A DNA stretch of 64,000 nt from Sandaracinaceae bacterium (GTDB lineage Bacteria > Myxococcota_A > Polyangia > Polyangiales > Houyiibacteriaceae). The notes beneath the pieces were generated by a model. That model worked only from the letters and a program-made list of their open reading frames with translations. It searched no databases and was not told where the DNA came from. The position numbers and the translations under genes are program-made. Each line of letters starts with the position of its first letter. Positions within the stretch are counted from its first letter, which is position 1. Shown here one piece after another: positions 37,026 to 45,923 of the stretch. Where the stretch lies: the NCBI GenBank assembly GCA_020633075.1, contig JACKEI010000001.1, forward strand, positions 620,001 through 684,000, in the 5' to 3' direction.

Positions 37026-38975
37026 ATGACCCCACGGCCCCTCCCTCGACTCGCCGCCACGCTCCTCGCGTGTACCTGTCTCCTCTCGCTCGCGAGCCCG
37101 TCGCGCGCGCAGACCGCGCTCGATGTGCAGCGCGCGACGCGCACCACCTTCCGCGTCGACGGGGCCCTGCGTGACTGGTCCGCCGTGCCCATGCAGCGCT
37201 TCGGGGACGGCGACGACGCGAGCTTCGAGGTCGCCCTCGCGCACGACGACCAGGGGCTGTACGTCGCCGCCCGCGTGCGGGACGAGCGCATGATCCGGAC
37301 CCGCCGCCCGGGCGCCCTCGAGGACGTGCTGGTGCTCACGGTGGCGACCCCTGGCGACGGCGGTCTCGAAGCCATGGAGTTCTGGCTCTACGCCGGGGAA
37401 GAGGGCTCGTCCGCGGCCGTGGCCCTGATGGCTGCACCAGGGGAGCGCGCTCGGCGTCCTGCGCGTGGGGTCCGCATCCTCGAGTCGGCCGTCCCAGGGG
37501 GCTACGAGCTCGAGGCCTTCGTGCCGTTCGCGCTGATCCCCAACCCGGGGCGCATCAGCGCGATGCGCGCGGCCCTGCGCCTCGTGGACGTCGACGTCGC
37601 GACTTCGCCCACGGTGGAAGCGACCATCAGCTCGGCCGGTGCCCCCGACGCGGCGGCGGCCACCCTGCCCGAGATCCGGACCAGCGCCGGGCCGTCCGCC
37701 GCGCTCGCCGCGTTCCGGCGCGACCAGGGCCTCGCGGGCGCACCCGTGCACTTCGACTTGTGGGGCGACGTGGCCGAGGACGAGCGCGAGGAGCGCGTGC
37801 TGATCATCGGCGGCTCGCTGGTCGTGGTGGGCGAGGGATACCGCGAGGGCCGGGGGTACGACTTCGAGCGGCTGGGTGTGCGCGCGACGGACGACGTCCA
37901 ACGCGCGCGCCTCGAGGACGTCACCGGCGACGGCAAGGCGGAGATCATCCTGCGGCTGCGCGAGCGTGACCGCACGGGCATCCGCGCCAACTGGGTGGTG
38001 CTGGGCACGCGCGGCGCCGGCATCGAGGAGATGTTCAACGCCCTGGTCTTCGAGCGCACGCGCCAAGGCATCGTACGCGGCCAGGTTCAGCTGCGTCGGC
38101 AGCGGCGCGGGGCCGCGCTCATCGACGTGAGCAGCGGCGGCGTCGAGGGCGTGGACCCGGCGACCTACCGGGCTAGCGTGGGCGGTGAGGACGAGCTGCC
38201 GGTCATGCTCCCCTGGGGTCCGCTGCTCCGTCGCACCTTTCAGTGGACGGGGGGGACGTTCAGCGAGGTGGCGAGCGAGCCGAACCCCCAGGCGCGAGCG
38301 GCCACGGTGCCCGCGACGGCTGGTGCGTCGAGCGCGAGCAGGCCGGTGGCGACGACCCCCGAGCCCGCGGTGACGCCTCCGCGCACCCTGTCCGACGACG
38401 ACGTGCTCGCGCGGGTTCGCGCGGACCGCGGCGTGCCCGCGAGCGTCGGCGCGCGCTTCCGGACCAGAGCGGACGTGACGGAGGGGCGCGAGCCCGAGCA
38501 GCTGGTCGCTTTGGGCGGCGCCGTGGTGGTGTACGGGCCCGGCTTCCAGGGCGGGCAGGGCTACTTCTACTTCGAGGCCACGAGCAACGAGGCGGACCTC
38601 CTGGCCCTCCAGACGGCCGACCTCACCGGCGACGGGAAGCACGAGATCGTGATCACCTTCCGCCAGAACCTGGGAGAGTTCCAGCGCGACATCCTGCTGG
38701 TTCTGCAGTTCGCGGGGACCAACATCCAGCCGCTCCTGCGGGTGGAGGTCGCGCGTTACCACGGTGACGCGGAGCGCATCGTCAATGACGTGCAGCTGCG
38801 GACGCGCGGCCGGTCGACCACGCTCACCATCGCCCCGGGCGAGGCGCGCGGCTGGGACGCCAGCACCTGGCCGTTCAGCGGCTTCGCCAACGACGGCGTG
38901 GCGCCCCTGCTCTTGCCCTGGCAGGACGAGGCTCGCCGCTATCGGGCGTCCGACCGCGCGCTGGTCAGCCCCTGA
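37026..38975 (+). CDS. secreted protein with CBM9/DOMON-like and FG-GAP-like segments
   Basis: A 649-residue exported protein with a signal peptide ending PSRAQ. Residues about 38-210 resemble the beta-sandwich CBM9-like or DOMON domains (VDGALRDWSAVPMQRF, DDQGLYVAARVRDERM). Two later segments, LEDVTGDGKAEIILRLRER and TADLTGDGKHEIVITFRQN, look like FG-GAP/VCBS calcium-binding beta-propeller blades. A low-complexity linker separates them. It probably acts outside the cytoplasm in binding or adhesion. No catalytic residues are recognised. Confidence 0.75.
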   Translation: MTPRPLPRLAATLLACTCLLSLASPSRAQTALDVQRATRTTFRVDGALRDWSAVPMQRFGDGDDASFEVALAHDDQGLYVAARVRDERMIRTRRPGALEDVLVLTVATPGDGGLEAMEFWLYAGEEGSSAAVALMAAPGERARRPARGVRILESAVPGGYELEAFVPFALIPNPGRISAMRAALRLVDVDVATSPTVEATISSAGAPDAAAATLPEIRTSAGPSAALAAFRRDQGLAGAPVHFDLWGDVAEDEREERVLIIGGSLVVVGEGYREGRGYDFERLGVRATDDVQRARLEDVTGDGKAEIILRLRERDRTGIRANWVVLGTRGAGIEEMFNALVFERTRQGIVRGQVQLRRQRRGAALIDVSSGGVEGVDPATYRASVGGEDELPVMLPWGPLLRRTFQWTGGTFSEVASEPNPQARAATVPATAGASSASRPVATTPEPAVTPPRTLSDDDVLARVRADRGVPASVGARFRTRADVTEGREPEQLVALGGAVVVYGPGFQGGQGYFYFEATSNEADLLALQTADLTGDGKHEIVITFRQNLGEFQRDILLVLQFAGTNIQPLLRVEVARYHGDAERIVNDVQLRTRGRSTTLTIAPGEARGWDASTWPFSGFANDGVAPLLLPWQDEARRYRASDRALVSP

Positions 38976-38978
38976 GCG

Positions 38979-40094
38979 TCAGAAGCCCAGCACGCGGCCG
39001 ATGCGCTCGCGCTGGGCCTGCAGGTCCTCTGGCGTCTTGATCGGGGCAAAGCGGCAGCCGGCTCCTTCGCGTGGGACGGTCACGAAGTGCGTCGGGAGGT
39101 GCGCGGTGACCTGGCCGACCAAGCGCTCGAACTGAATCACGTCCGCGTCGTCCACCCGCTTCCGCACCACGAACCAGTCGAGCTCGAAGTCGCGGTCGAT
39201 AGCCCGAGCGTCCAGCACCATCGTGTTCGTGTTGAACACCGGCACGCTGTCCTGGTCGAAGCTGGGCGGGATCCGGAAGCCCTCGACCACTTGCGGGACC
39301 CCGTCGACCTCGAGTGGGATGCCGCCTTGGTCCCCAGGGTACTTGGGCGCCACCTCCACCGTGAGCGCTCGACCGCCGGCCAGGTGCGCGCCGATGATGG
39401 CGGGGTTCAGCGTGGCCACGAGGTTGTCGACGTTGCTCATCAGCAGCAGCTCGCCCCCCTGGGCCATGAAGCGCCCCAGGGCTCCGCTGCGACGCAGGGC
39501 GAAGGTCAGATCCCCGTGGCCCGTCGCGTACGGGGACAGGGCGCCGCTCGCGTCTCGATGCAGGGCGCCCTCCGGGGTCACGCGCAGCGACACCTCTTGG
39601 GGAAAGACCTCTACCGGGGTGCGCTCGCTCGTTTTGGGGATCGCCGCCACGAGCGCGTCGTGGGTGGCGAAGCTGCTCATGACCAGCACCGGCACGCGGG
39701 CGTCGAGCCGCGTCGCGACCTTCAGCGCGTCCGCCAGCTTGAGCTCGAGGAACGTGCGGCCGCCGTAGGCTGGAGCCAGCGCTTTGACCACCGCGCCGAA
39801 CCGCGTCGCCATCCCGCCCGCGAGCATCAGCACGCCCACTCTGCCGTCATGTAGCGCCTGCTCGCCGACCGCTGTCAGCTCGGCGTAGGCGTCGGACCCG
39901 GCCTCTGGGAGCGGGACGAGGGCGTCCGCCGCGACGGGGCGGAGGTGACCGCTGACGTGGTTGTCGCGCTGCGCTGCGCCACCGCGCAGCTGGGCGCGCA
40001 GCGCTTCGAAGCGCCCCGCGTCGAATCCGTAGCGCAGAAGAAATTCGCGCGTTGCAACGTCCGTATCCCCGAGAACCCCATGCTGACCCGCCAT
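38979..40094 (-). CDS. UTP-glucose-1-phosphate uridylyltransferase family protein
   Basis: Nucleotidyltransferase of the UDPGP type-1 fold, 371 residues. The nucleotide loop reads MLAGGMATRFGAVVKAL; family members usually have LAGG(L/M)GTRLG. It also has LMSNVDNLVATL (UTP/Mg site), the sugar-site segment YPGDQGGIPLEVDG, and SVPVFNTNTMVLD. UDP-glucose or UDP-GlcNAc is the likely product but the sugar is not fixed. A GTG 36 bases upstream is an alternative start; neither has a strong ribosome binding site. It is convergent with the preceding secreted protein gene. Confidence 0.82.
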   Translation of the reverse strand: MAGQHGVLGDTDVATREFLLRYGFDAGRFEALRAQLRGGAAQRDNHVSGHLRPVAADALVPLPEAGSDAYAELTAVGEQALHDGRVGVLMLAGGMATRFGAVVKALAPAYGGRTFLELKLADALKVATRLDARVPVLVMSSFATHDALVAAIPKTSERTPVEVFPQEVSLRVTPEGALHRDASGALSPYATGHGDLTFALRRSGALGRFMAQGGELLLMSNVDNLVATLNPAIIGAHLAGGRALTVEVAPKYPGDQGGIPLEVDGVPQVVEGFRIPPSFDQDSVPVFNTNTMVLDARAIDRDFELDWFVVRKRVDDADVIQFERLVGQVTAHLPTHFVTVPREGAGCRFAPIKTPEDLQAQRERIGRVLGF

Positions 40095-40246
40095 GGACCA
40101 CGGTCTAGCTGATTGGCCAGCATGTTGCACTCCCCCCCTTCGTCCCTAGTGTGCCTATGATTTCTGTGAAGCAACGGTCACACTCGACGAACCCCGCCCG
40201 ACAGCCCTTCACACTCGTGTCCCCCTTGCCCCGGAGAACCCACGCC

Positions 40247-41185
40247 ATGACCAACCGCACGCACGAAACCCCTGCCCCGAGTCGCTCGACGCTCCGACAG
40301 CTCGGTTTCTCGGTGCTGTCAGGGGGCTTGCTGGCGACGTCCTTGGCGCTGAGCGGCTGCTACGCGGGCACGACCCGCTCTCAGGCCACCGTGACCTACT
40401 CGTCGGCGCCTCAGCAGCAGTACACCGTGGTGCAGGCACAGACGGCGCCCGTCTACACGAGCTCCCAGCCGGCCGCGACCACCACCTACGTGACCCAGGA
40501 CGGCACCGTCTACGCGGAGCCGGCGCCGACCTACACGGTGTACACGGCCCCACCTCCGCCGCGCCAGGTGGTGGTGCAGCAGCGTCCGCCGCAGGCCGGG
40601 GCGGTGTGGGTCAACGGGCACTGGCAGTGGAACGGATACCAGTACGTCTGGGTGGACGGCTACTGGGTCCAGCCCCAGCCGGGCTACACCTACGTCCAGC
40701 CGCGCTGGGAGCAGCGCGGTGGCGCGTACGTGTACGTCCAGGGCTACCAGCGCCCCTCGCGCGTGGTCGTCCGACAGCCCGCTCAGCGGACCGTGGTGGT
40801 CCAGCCGCAGCCGCAGCCGCGTCAGCGCACGGTGGTGGTCCAGCCACAGCCGCAGCCGCAGCCGCGTCAGCGCACGGTGGTGGTCCAGCCGCAGCCGCAG
40901 CCGCAGCAGCGGACGGTAGTGGTCCAGCCGCAGCCGCAGCCGCAGCCGCGTCAGCGGACGGTGGTGGTCCAGCCGCAGCCGCAGCCCCAGCAGCGGACGG
41001 TGGTGGTCCAGCCGCAGCCCCAACCCCAGCCCCAGCCGCGAACGCGCACGACCACCCGCACCGTGCAGACGCCGGCCGGCACGACGCGCACCACGACGCG
41101 CACCACGACCAGTCCGCCCCCGCGGCAGCAGCAGCCGGCGCAGAACCCGCCTCCGCGGCAGCGGCGCGTCTACACGCCCATGTAG
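40247..41185 (+). CDS. YXWGXW-repeat lipoprotein with QP-rich tandem repeats
   Basis: A 312-residue lipoprotein with lipobox LALSGC. A GGAG lies about 10 bases before the ATG. The middle contains a YXWGXW-type region (GAVWVNGHWQWNGYQYVWVDGYW, PRWEQRGGAYVYVQGYQRP), an aromatic-rich motif of outer-membrane or surface proteins. The C-terminal third is six copies of QRTVVVQPQPQPx. These repeats and the Thr/Pro-rich end suggest an extended surface polymer. No enzymatic role. A strong terminator follows. Confidence 0.82.
   Translation: MTNRTHETPAPSRSTLRQLGFSVLSGGLLATSLALSGCYAGTTRSQATVTYSSAPQQQYTVVQAQTAPVYTSSQPAATTTYVTQDGTVYAEPAPTYTVYTAPPPPRQVVVQQRPPQAGAVWVNGHWQWNGYQYVWVDGYWVQPQPGYTYVQPRWEQRGGAYVYVQGYQRPSRVVVRQPAQRTVVVQPQPQPRQRTVVVQPQPQPQPRQRTVVVQPQPQPQQRTVVVQPQPQPQPRQRTVVVQPQPQPQQRTVVVQPQPQPQPQPRTRTTTRTVQTPAGTTRTTTRTTTSPPPRQQQPAQNPPPRQRRVYTPM
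40784..41040 (+). repeat. in-frame tandem repeats, six QRTVVVQPQPQPx units
   Basis: Six units of 39, 45 or 51 bases encoding QRTVVV plus a variable (QP)n run. High DNA identity and unit-length variation through cagccg steps indicate active slippage or recombination. Confidence 0.85.
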
Positions 41186-41219
41186 AAGGCGGCCGTCTTT
41201 CGCAGGGTTCGTCGCGCGG

Positions 41220-41256
41220 CGCCCGCCCGCTCCCCAGGGGAGCGCGGCGGGCGTTT
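41220..41256. terminator. strong intrinsic-type terminator between converging genes
   Basis: Stem CGCCCGCC + CGCTCCCC / GGGGAGCG + GGCGGGCG with one bulged C, followed by TTT on the plus strand. It lies between the YXWGXW lipoprotein and gloA-like genes. Confidence 0.75.
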
Positions 41257-41268
41257 CGCGTTGGTCGG

Positions 41269-41694
41269 CTACCAGGTGCCGATGTTGGGCAGCTCCGTGA
41301 ACGGGGCGCGGGGCTCGAGTGCCTCGCCGCGCTGCAAGAGCTCCACCGAGTGTCCGTCCGGGGACTTCACGAACGCCATGCGTCCGTCGCGTGGCGGCCG
41401 GTGCAGGGTCACGCCAGCGTCCATGAGGCGCGCGCAGGTCGCGTAGATGTCGTCCACCTCGTAGGCCAGGTGCCCGAAGAAGCGGCCCGTGTCGTAGGGC
41501 GCCTCCTGGTCCCAGTTGAACGTCAGCTCGACCTCTGGGCCGCCGTCGTCGCCGGGCGCTCGCAGGAACACCAAGGTGAAGCGACCCGCCTCGTACTCAC
41601 GGCGGCGGGTCTCGACCAGGCCCAGCTGATGGACGAAGAACTGTAGCGCCGCGTCGAGATCGCGTACGCGCAGCATGGTGTGGAGGTACCGCAT
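41269..41694 (-). CDS. gloA: glyoxalase I (lactoylglutathione lyase)
   Basis: Isomerises the methylglyoxal-glutathione hemithioacetal. The 141-residue VOC protein starts MRYLHTMLRVRDLD as GloA does. The four metal ligands appear at H5, the Glu in PEVELTFNW, the His in FFGHLAYEV and the Glu in HSVELLQ. It follows yacG by 35 bases on the same strand. A related non-glutathione VOC isomerase cannot be fully excluded, but length and motifs favour GloA. Confidence 0.9.
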   Translation of the reverse strand: MRYLHTMLRVRDLDAALQFFVHQLGLVETRRREYEAGRFTLVFLRAPGDDGGPEVELTFNWDQEAPYDTGRFFGHLAYEVDDIYATCARLMDAGVTLHRPPRDGRMAFVKSPDGHSVELLQRGEALEPRAPFTELPNIGTW

Positions 41695-41729
41695 CCAGCG
41701 AGCGTAGCAGGGCGCCGTCTCGGGTGGTG

Positions 41730-41930
41730 TCAGCTTGGGTCGCTGGGCTCGTCGTCGAAGCTCAGCGCGTCCCCCCACTCGTCGTCGGGGATGGCGTAGT
41801 CGCCCTCGAGCCAGTAGCTGAGGTCCACCGCGCGGCAGCGCGCCGAACAGAAGGGGAAGTCGCCCAGCGTCCCGCGTTCGGGGCGTGGGATGGGTTGCTT
41901 GCAAACGGCGCACACCGGCTCGGCGACCAT
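41730..41930 (-). CDS. yacG: DNA gyrase inhibitor YacG-like zinc protein
   Basis: A 66-residue protein with the YacG zinc site CAVCKQP and CSARCRAVDLSYWLEGDYAIP (four cysteines), the family's hallmark. YacG binds gyrase GyrB and lowers its activity. Start ATG chosen because MVAEPVCAVC matches the usual distance to the first CxxC. It is upstream of gloA. The acidic C-terminal tail is typical. Confidence 0.88.
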   Translation of the reverse strand: MVAEPVCAVCKQPIPRPERGTLGDFPFCSARCRAVDLSYWLEGDYAIPDDEWGDALSFDDEPSDPS

Positions 41931-42060
41931 ACCTGGGTATAGCGCGGGCGCCGTACCGCGCACGTGCGCCGTGCGGGAGTATTCGCGCTTCTTGGCGTAC
42001 ACTCCCTTGGCTCCAACGTCATCGAGCCAAGCTTCCGTCACTCCCGCCGGTAGGACCTAC

Positions 42061-44124
42061 ATGCCCCACATCGTCTCTCGCTCGTCCACGTCTGCCCGTC
42101 GCTCGTCGAGCCCGCGGCCGCGCTCGGTTGCATCGTTCCCCGTCTGGCTCGCGGTCGGCACCGCGGGGTTGGCGCTGGGCTGCCACACGGGAGGGGCGGG
42201 GCTCGAGCCGCGCTACGTGGCCGTACACAACGCCATGACGGCGATGGGCCTCGCGCAGACCGGCGCCATCAGCGAGGGAAGGCTGGAGGAGGGCGGGGAG
42301 GCGCGGCTCGAGGTCGAGCTCGGCGCCGGGCAGTGCTACACCTTCATGGCGCTGGGCGGCTCCGGCACACGCGACATGGGTGTGCAGGTGCTCTCGGAGG
42401 CGGGCGAGGAGCTGGGGCGCGACCTCACGCACGATCGTCAGGCGGCGGCCCAGGCGTGCCCCGAGCGCGCGGGTGTCTACCAGGTCGTGGTCACCATGAA
42501 CGAAGGGCACGGCACCTACCTGGTCACGTCGTGGTCAGGGGCGCCGGCCGTGGCTCGCGCGGGTCGCGGTGGCGGTCATGGGCAGGGCTCGGGGCAGGGC
42601 AGCTGCGCCGACCCTCAGAGCATCGCGCTCGGTGAGACCGTGCGTGGCAACACCACGGGCGGGCCGTCCATGATGCAGGGCAGCTGCGTGCAGAGCGGCA
42701 ACTCGCCCGAGCACGTCTACGCCTTCACCGTGACGGAACGGGCCATGGTCGACATTGCCCTCGAGTCGTCCTTCGACGGGGCGCTGTACCTGATGACCGC
42801 CTGCGGCACCAACGAGCTCGCGTGCAACGACGACAACCCGGACACCGCGCACTCGCGTCTGCGCGTGACGCTGGACCCGGGCACCTACTACGTCGCCGTC
42901 GATGGCTACGGCTCCCCCAGCCAGGGCGACTACTCGCTGTCGGTCCAGGCCCAGTCGATGCAGAGCGTCGCGCAGGTGTGCAGCGCGGCGCCCCCCCTCA
43001 CGCCCGGCGTGCCGGTGCGCGGCGACACCAGCGGCAGCGCAGACTACTTCCAGGCCACCTGCGCCGGCGGCGCGCACTCGCCAGACAACGTGTACCGCCT
43101 GAGCGTGGCGCAGCCCTCGCGACTGCGGCTGCGTCAGTCCACGCCGGGCCACGACGGCGCGATCTACGTGCGCTCGGCCTGCGACGCGGCGGCGTCCGAG
43201 GTGATGTGCAACGACGACCACGGCACCACCGCCGCCTCGATGGTCACGGGCGTGCTGCAGCCCGGCGAGTACTTCGTCTTCAGTGACGGGTACAGCGGAG
43301 GTCAGTCTCAGGCGGCCGGTAGCTACGAGCTGGTGGCCGACCTCGCGCCGCTCACCGGCGGGCAGGCCAACGGCGACACCTGCGCGTCACCCCTGCCCCA
43401 GCAGGTGGGCAACCTCGCGGTGGACACCTTCCAGGCCAGCGACGACATGGCCGGCAGCTGCGGCGGCCAGGGCGCACCGGACGTGGTGATGGCGCTCAAC
43501 GTCACGGCCCGCTCGCGCCTGCGCGTGAACGCGCTCAACAGCGAGTTCAACGGCGTGGTCTACGTGCGGGGTGGGCAGTGCGCGGTGGCCACTGGCGAGG
43601 TGGCCTGCGGTCAGCTGGCGGCTGGCGCCCAAGGGCTCGACACGGTGCTCGCGCCGGGCACCTACCATCTGGTCATCGACGGCGCGGACGCCAGCAGCTT
43701 CGGGCAGGCGGACCTGGACGTTCAGCTGGAAGACCTGGCGGCGATGGAACGCATGTGCCGCACCGCGGCGCGCATCACCCCCGGTCGCACCATCAACGGG
43801 ACCACGGTCGGCGAGAGCGACAACTTCCAGGCGACCTGCGCCGGCAACGCCGCGAGCCCGGACCGGGTGTACCAGCTGCGCCTCACGCGGCGCATGACCG
43901 TCCGCGCACACATGACCACCACGGACTTCGACGGAGCGCTGCACATCCGGCGCGACTGCGCGGACGCCACCACCGAGGTCGCCTGCAACGATGACTTCGA
44001 GGGGCAGCGTCAGTCCATGGTCGAGACCACGCTGGACGCGGGGACCTACTTCATCATCGTGGACGGGTTCAGCCGCAACAACGCCGGGAGCTACAGCCTG
44101 CGCGTCGACACCACACGTCCCTGA
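42061..44124 (+). CDS. lipoprotein with four PPC-like beta-sandwich repeats
   Basis: A 687-residue lipoprotein with lipobox LALGC. After a divergent N-terminal domain, four related modules start with CADPQSIALGETVRG, CSAAPPLTPGVPVRG, CASPLPQQVGNLAVD and CRTAARITPGRTING. They end with DPGTYYVAVDGY, QPGEYFVFSDGY, APGTYHLVIDGA and DAGTYFIIVDGF. This is the pre-peptidase C-terminal (PPC) domain pattern seen in secreted myxobacterial proteins, usually for binding rather than catalysis. Internal modules arose by duplication. The surface location is inferred from the lipobox. Confidence 0.85.
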   Translation: MPHIVSRSSTSARRSSSPRPRSVASFPVWLAVGTAGLALGCHTGGAGLEPRYVAVHNAMTAMGLAQTGAISEGRLEEGGEARLEVELGAGQCYTFMALGGSGTRDMGVQVLSEAGEELGRDLTHDRQAAAQACPERAGVYQVVVTMNEGHGTYLVTSWSGAPAVARAGRGGGHGQGSGQGSCADPQSIALGETVRGNTTGGPSMMQGSCVQSGNSPEHVYAFTVTERAMVDIALESSFDGALYLMTACGTNELACNDDNPDTAHSRLRVTLDPGTYYVAVDGYGSPSQGDYSLSVQAQSMQSVAQVCSAAPPLTPGVPVRGDTSGSADYFQATCAGGAHSPDNVYRLSVAQPSRLRLRQSTPGHDGAIYVRSACDAAASEVMCNDDHGTTAASMVTGVLQPGEYFVFSDGYSGGQSQAAGSYELVADLAPLTGGQANGDTCASPLPQQVGNLAVDTFQASDDMAGSCGGQGAPDVVMALNVTARSRLRVNALNSEFNGVVYVRGGQCAVATGEVACGQLAAGAQGLDTVLAPGTYHLVIDGADASSFGQADLDVQLEDLAAMERMCRTAARITPGRTINGTTVGESDNFQATCAGNAASPDRVYQLRLTRRMTVRAHMTTTDFDGALHIRRDCADATTEVACNDDFEGQRQSMVETTLDAGTYFIIVDGFSRNNAGSYSLRVDTTRP

Positions 44125-44141
44125 ACCACGGAGGCCCCCGC

Positions 44142-44702
44142 TCAGTCGGGGGACAGCAGCGCCGTCGCGTCCGTGAAGGGGGCGACGGCGTCGCCAATTC
44201 GGCGCGTGGCGTCCAGCCCCATGCGCAGGTGCGGGCCCCAGGGCGCCGCGTCTGCGCGTGACAGCGCCGCGCGAGCGAGGGCGACCTCCTCCTCCGGGCC
44301 GTCCATGGGGTCCGCCGGGAGCGCGTCGTAGAAGGCCCGGAAGTCGGTGGTGGGTGCGAGGGCCGCGCGCAGGCCGTACTCGCTGGCCAGCACGGCCTGC
44401 AGGCGCAGGGTCGCGTGCTCACGCGGGACGTCCCGGTGGGTCTCGTTGCACAGCCCCCAGTCCACCTCGCGCAGACCCTCGGGGCCCTGCACCAGGGAGT
44501 GGCAGAGCTCGTGGAAGACCATCTGCGCCAGGCAGTCGTCGGCGTCCAGGGTGTCCGGCGTGCCCAGGATCATCAGGCCGGCCGGGTCGATGCTGGCGTA
44601 GCAGGCGTCTGAGCGCACCACTCGGAAGCCCACGCGGCGCGCGACCTCGGTCCACACCAGGTCGAGGGGGTCTTGGTAGGTGCGGGTGATGACGCGGGTC
44701 AT
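44142..44702 (-). CDS. small zincin-like protein with HExxH motif
   Basis: A 186-residue cytoplasmic protein. It contains HELCH (64-68) in QMVFHELCHSLVQGPEGL, the zinc-peptidase signature, and a possible third ligand in NETHRDVPREHATLRLQAVLASEYG. Similar short proteins exist in Myxococcota as uncharacterised putative metalloproteases. It is followed on the same strand direction by nothing; rlmI lies upstream with a 24-base gap and may be co-transcribed. Protease activity is inferred only from the motif. Confidence 0.75.
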   Translation of the reverse strand: MTRVITRTYQDPLDLVWTEVARRVGFRVVRSDACYASIDPAGLMILGTPDTLDADDCLAQMVFHELCHSLVQGPEGLREVDWGLCNETHRDVPREHATLRLQAVLASEYGLRAALAPTTDFRAFYDALPADPMDGPEEEVALARAALSRADAAPWGPHLRMGLDATRRIGDAVAPFTDATALLSPD

Positions 44703-44726
44703 GGCTGGCAGCTCAGCGCTCGGCGC

Positions 44727-45887
44727 TCACAGCACACGGCAGAGCGTGACCTTCAGGTAGTCGAACTCGGGGAAGCCCAGCAGCCGCGGGTGGTCGGCGG
44801 GCGCCCCCGAGCGCTCGAGCACTTGGACCACGCGGCGCGCGCGACGGGCCCCTTCGCGCAGGGTCTCCTCGAAGGCCTCGCGGTTCACGTGGCTGGAGCA
44901 GGACGCCGCCAGGTAGAGCCCGCCGCGCGTGACGCGGCGCATGCAGCGCTCGTGCAGGGCCCGGTAGCTGTCCAGCGCCGCCGGGAGCGCGCGCTCGCTC
45001 GGGGCGAAGCTGGGCGGGTCGCAGATGATGATGTCGAACTCGGCCTCGCCGGAGAGCTGGTCGAGATAGGCCGGCACGTCGCTCGTGACGGCGTCGTGCT
45101 GCGCCTGATCCAGCCCGTTGGCAGCGTAGGTGTCCGCCGTCAGCTTCACGGCCTCGGGCGCGATGTCGACGGTGGTGACGTGCGTCGCGCCTCCCAAGGC
45201 CGCGGCCACCGAGAAGCCGCCCGTGTAGCCGTACAGGTTGAGCACGCGCTTGCCCTGGCTGAGCTGCCGCACGCGGTAGCGGCTCTCGCGCAGGTCCAGG
45301 AACAAGCCCGTCTTCTGTCCGTGCTCGAGGTCCGCGACCAGCTTGGTGCCCCTCTCGGTGACCACGACGCGGTCGGTGGGCATGCTCCCGAACGCGGCCT
45401 GCACGTCGATCTGCTGCTTGCGTCCCACGCGCCAGAGCAAGGTCTCGATGCCCAGCGCGCGCAGCTGCGGCTCGGCGGCGAGCACCAGCGGCTCACGCAG
45501 GGCCGTCGCCCCGTCCCCGTCCAGGCGCATGACCGCGATGGGCCCGTAGCGGTCGATGACGCAGCCGGGCATGCGATCGGCCTCGCCGTGGACCAGACGG
45601 TAGGCGTCGCTGTCGGGGGGACGGATCCAGGCCCGTAGCGCGAGCGCCTGCGTGAAGCGCGCCGAGTACAGCCGCGCGAGCGACTCGTCCTCGGTGGTCC
45701 AGACGCGCACCGCGATGGGGCCCGAGTCGGCGTGACCGCGACAGACGAAGCGGCCCCGCTTGTCGTGCACGGTCACCACGTCGCCCGGCTGCGCGTCGTG
45801 GGGCTCGAGGGCGTCGCGGTAGATCCACGGGTGCCCCTCGTGGATGACACGTTCGAGGGGCTTCGTGAGTCGGACCGGGCGGGCCAT
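44727..45887 (-). CDS. rlmI: 23S rRNA cytosine-C5 methyltransferase (RlmI/RlmK family)
   Basis: SAM-dependent RNA methyltransferase of 386 residues. It has an N-terminal PUA domain (IHEGHPWIYRDALE through RGHADSGPIAVRVW), an RFM-type middle region with DLEHGQKTGLFLDLRESR, the SAM motif LNLYGYTGGFSVAAALGGA, and the catalytic region IICDPPSFAPSE. RlmI modifies C1962 of E. coli 23S rRNA; the target here is by homology. The DPPSFA spelling is common in RlmI homologues. Confidence 0.9.
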   Translation of the reverse strand: MARPVRLTKPLERVIHEGHPWIYRDALEPHDAQPGDVVTVHDKRGRFVCRGHADSGPIAVRVWTTEDESLARLYSARFTQALALRAWIRPPDSDAYRLVHGEADRMPGCVIDRYGPIAVMRLDGDGATALREPLVLAAEPQLRALGIETLLWRVGRKQQIDVQAAFGSMPTDRVVVTERGTKLVADLEHGQKTGLFLDLRESRYRVRQLSQGKRVLNLYGYTGGFSVAAALGGATHVTTVDIAPEAVKLTADTYAANGLDQAQHDAVTSDVPAYLDQLSGEAEFDIIICDPPSFAPSERALPAALDSYRALHERCMRRVTRGGLYLAASCSSHVNREAFEETLREGARRARRVVQVLERSGAPADHPRLLGFPEFDYLKVTLCRVL

Positions 45888-45923
45888 GCCCCTTCTTTGG
45901 CCCGCAGCGCGCGCGCGCGCCAG

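Noticed and set aside
40784..41040. Possible CRISPR-like array (regular repeats)
   Set aside because: Repeats are in-frame codons with unit lengths of 39-51 bases and no unique spacers.
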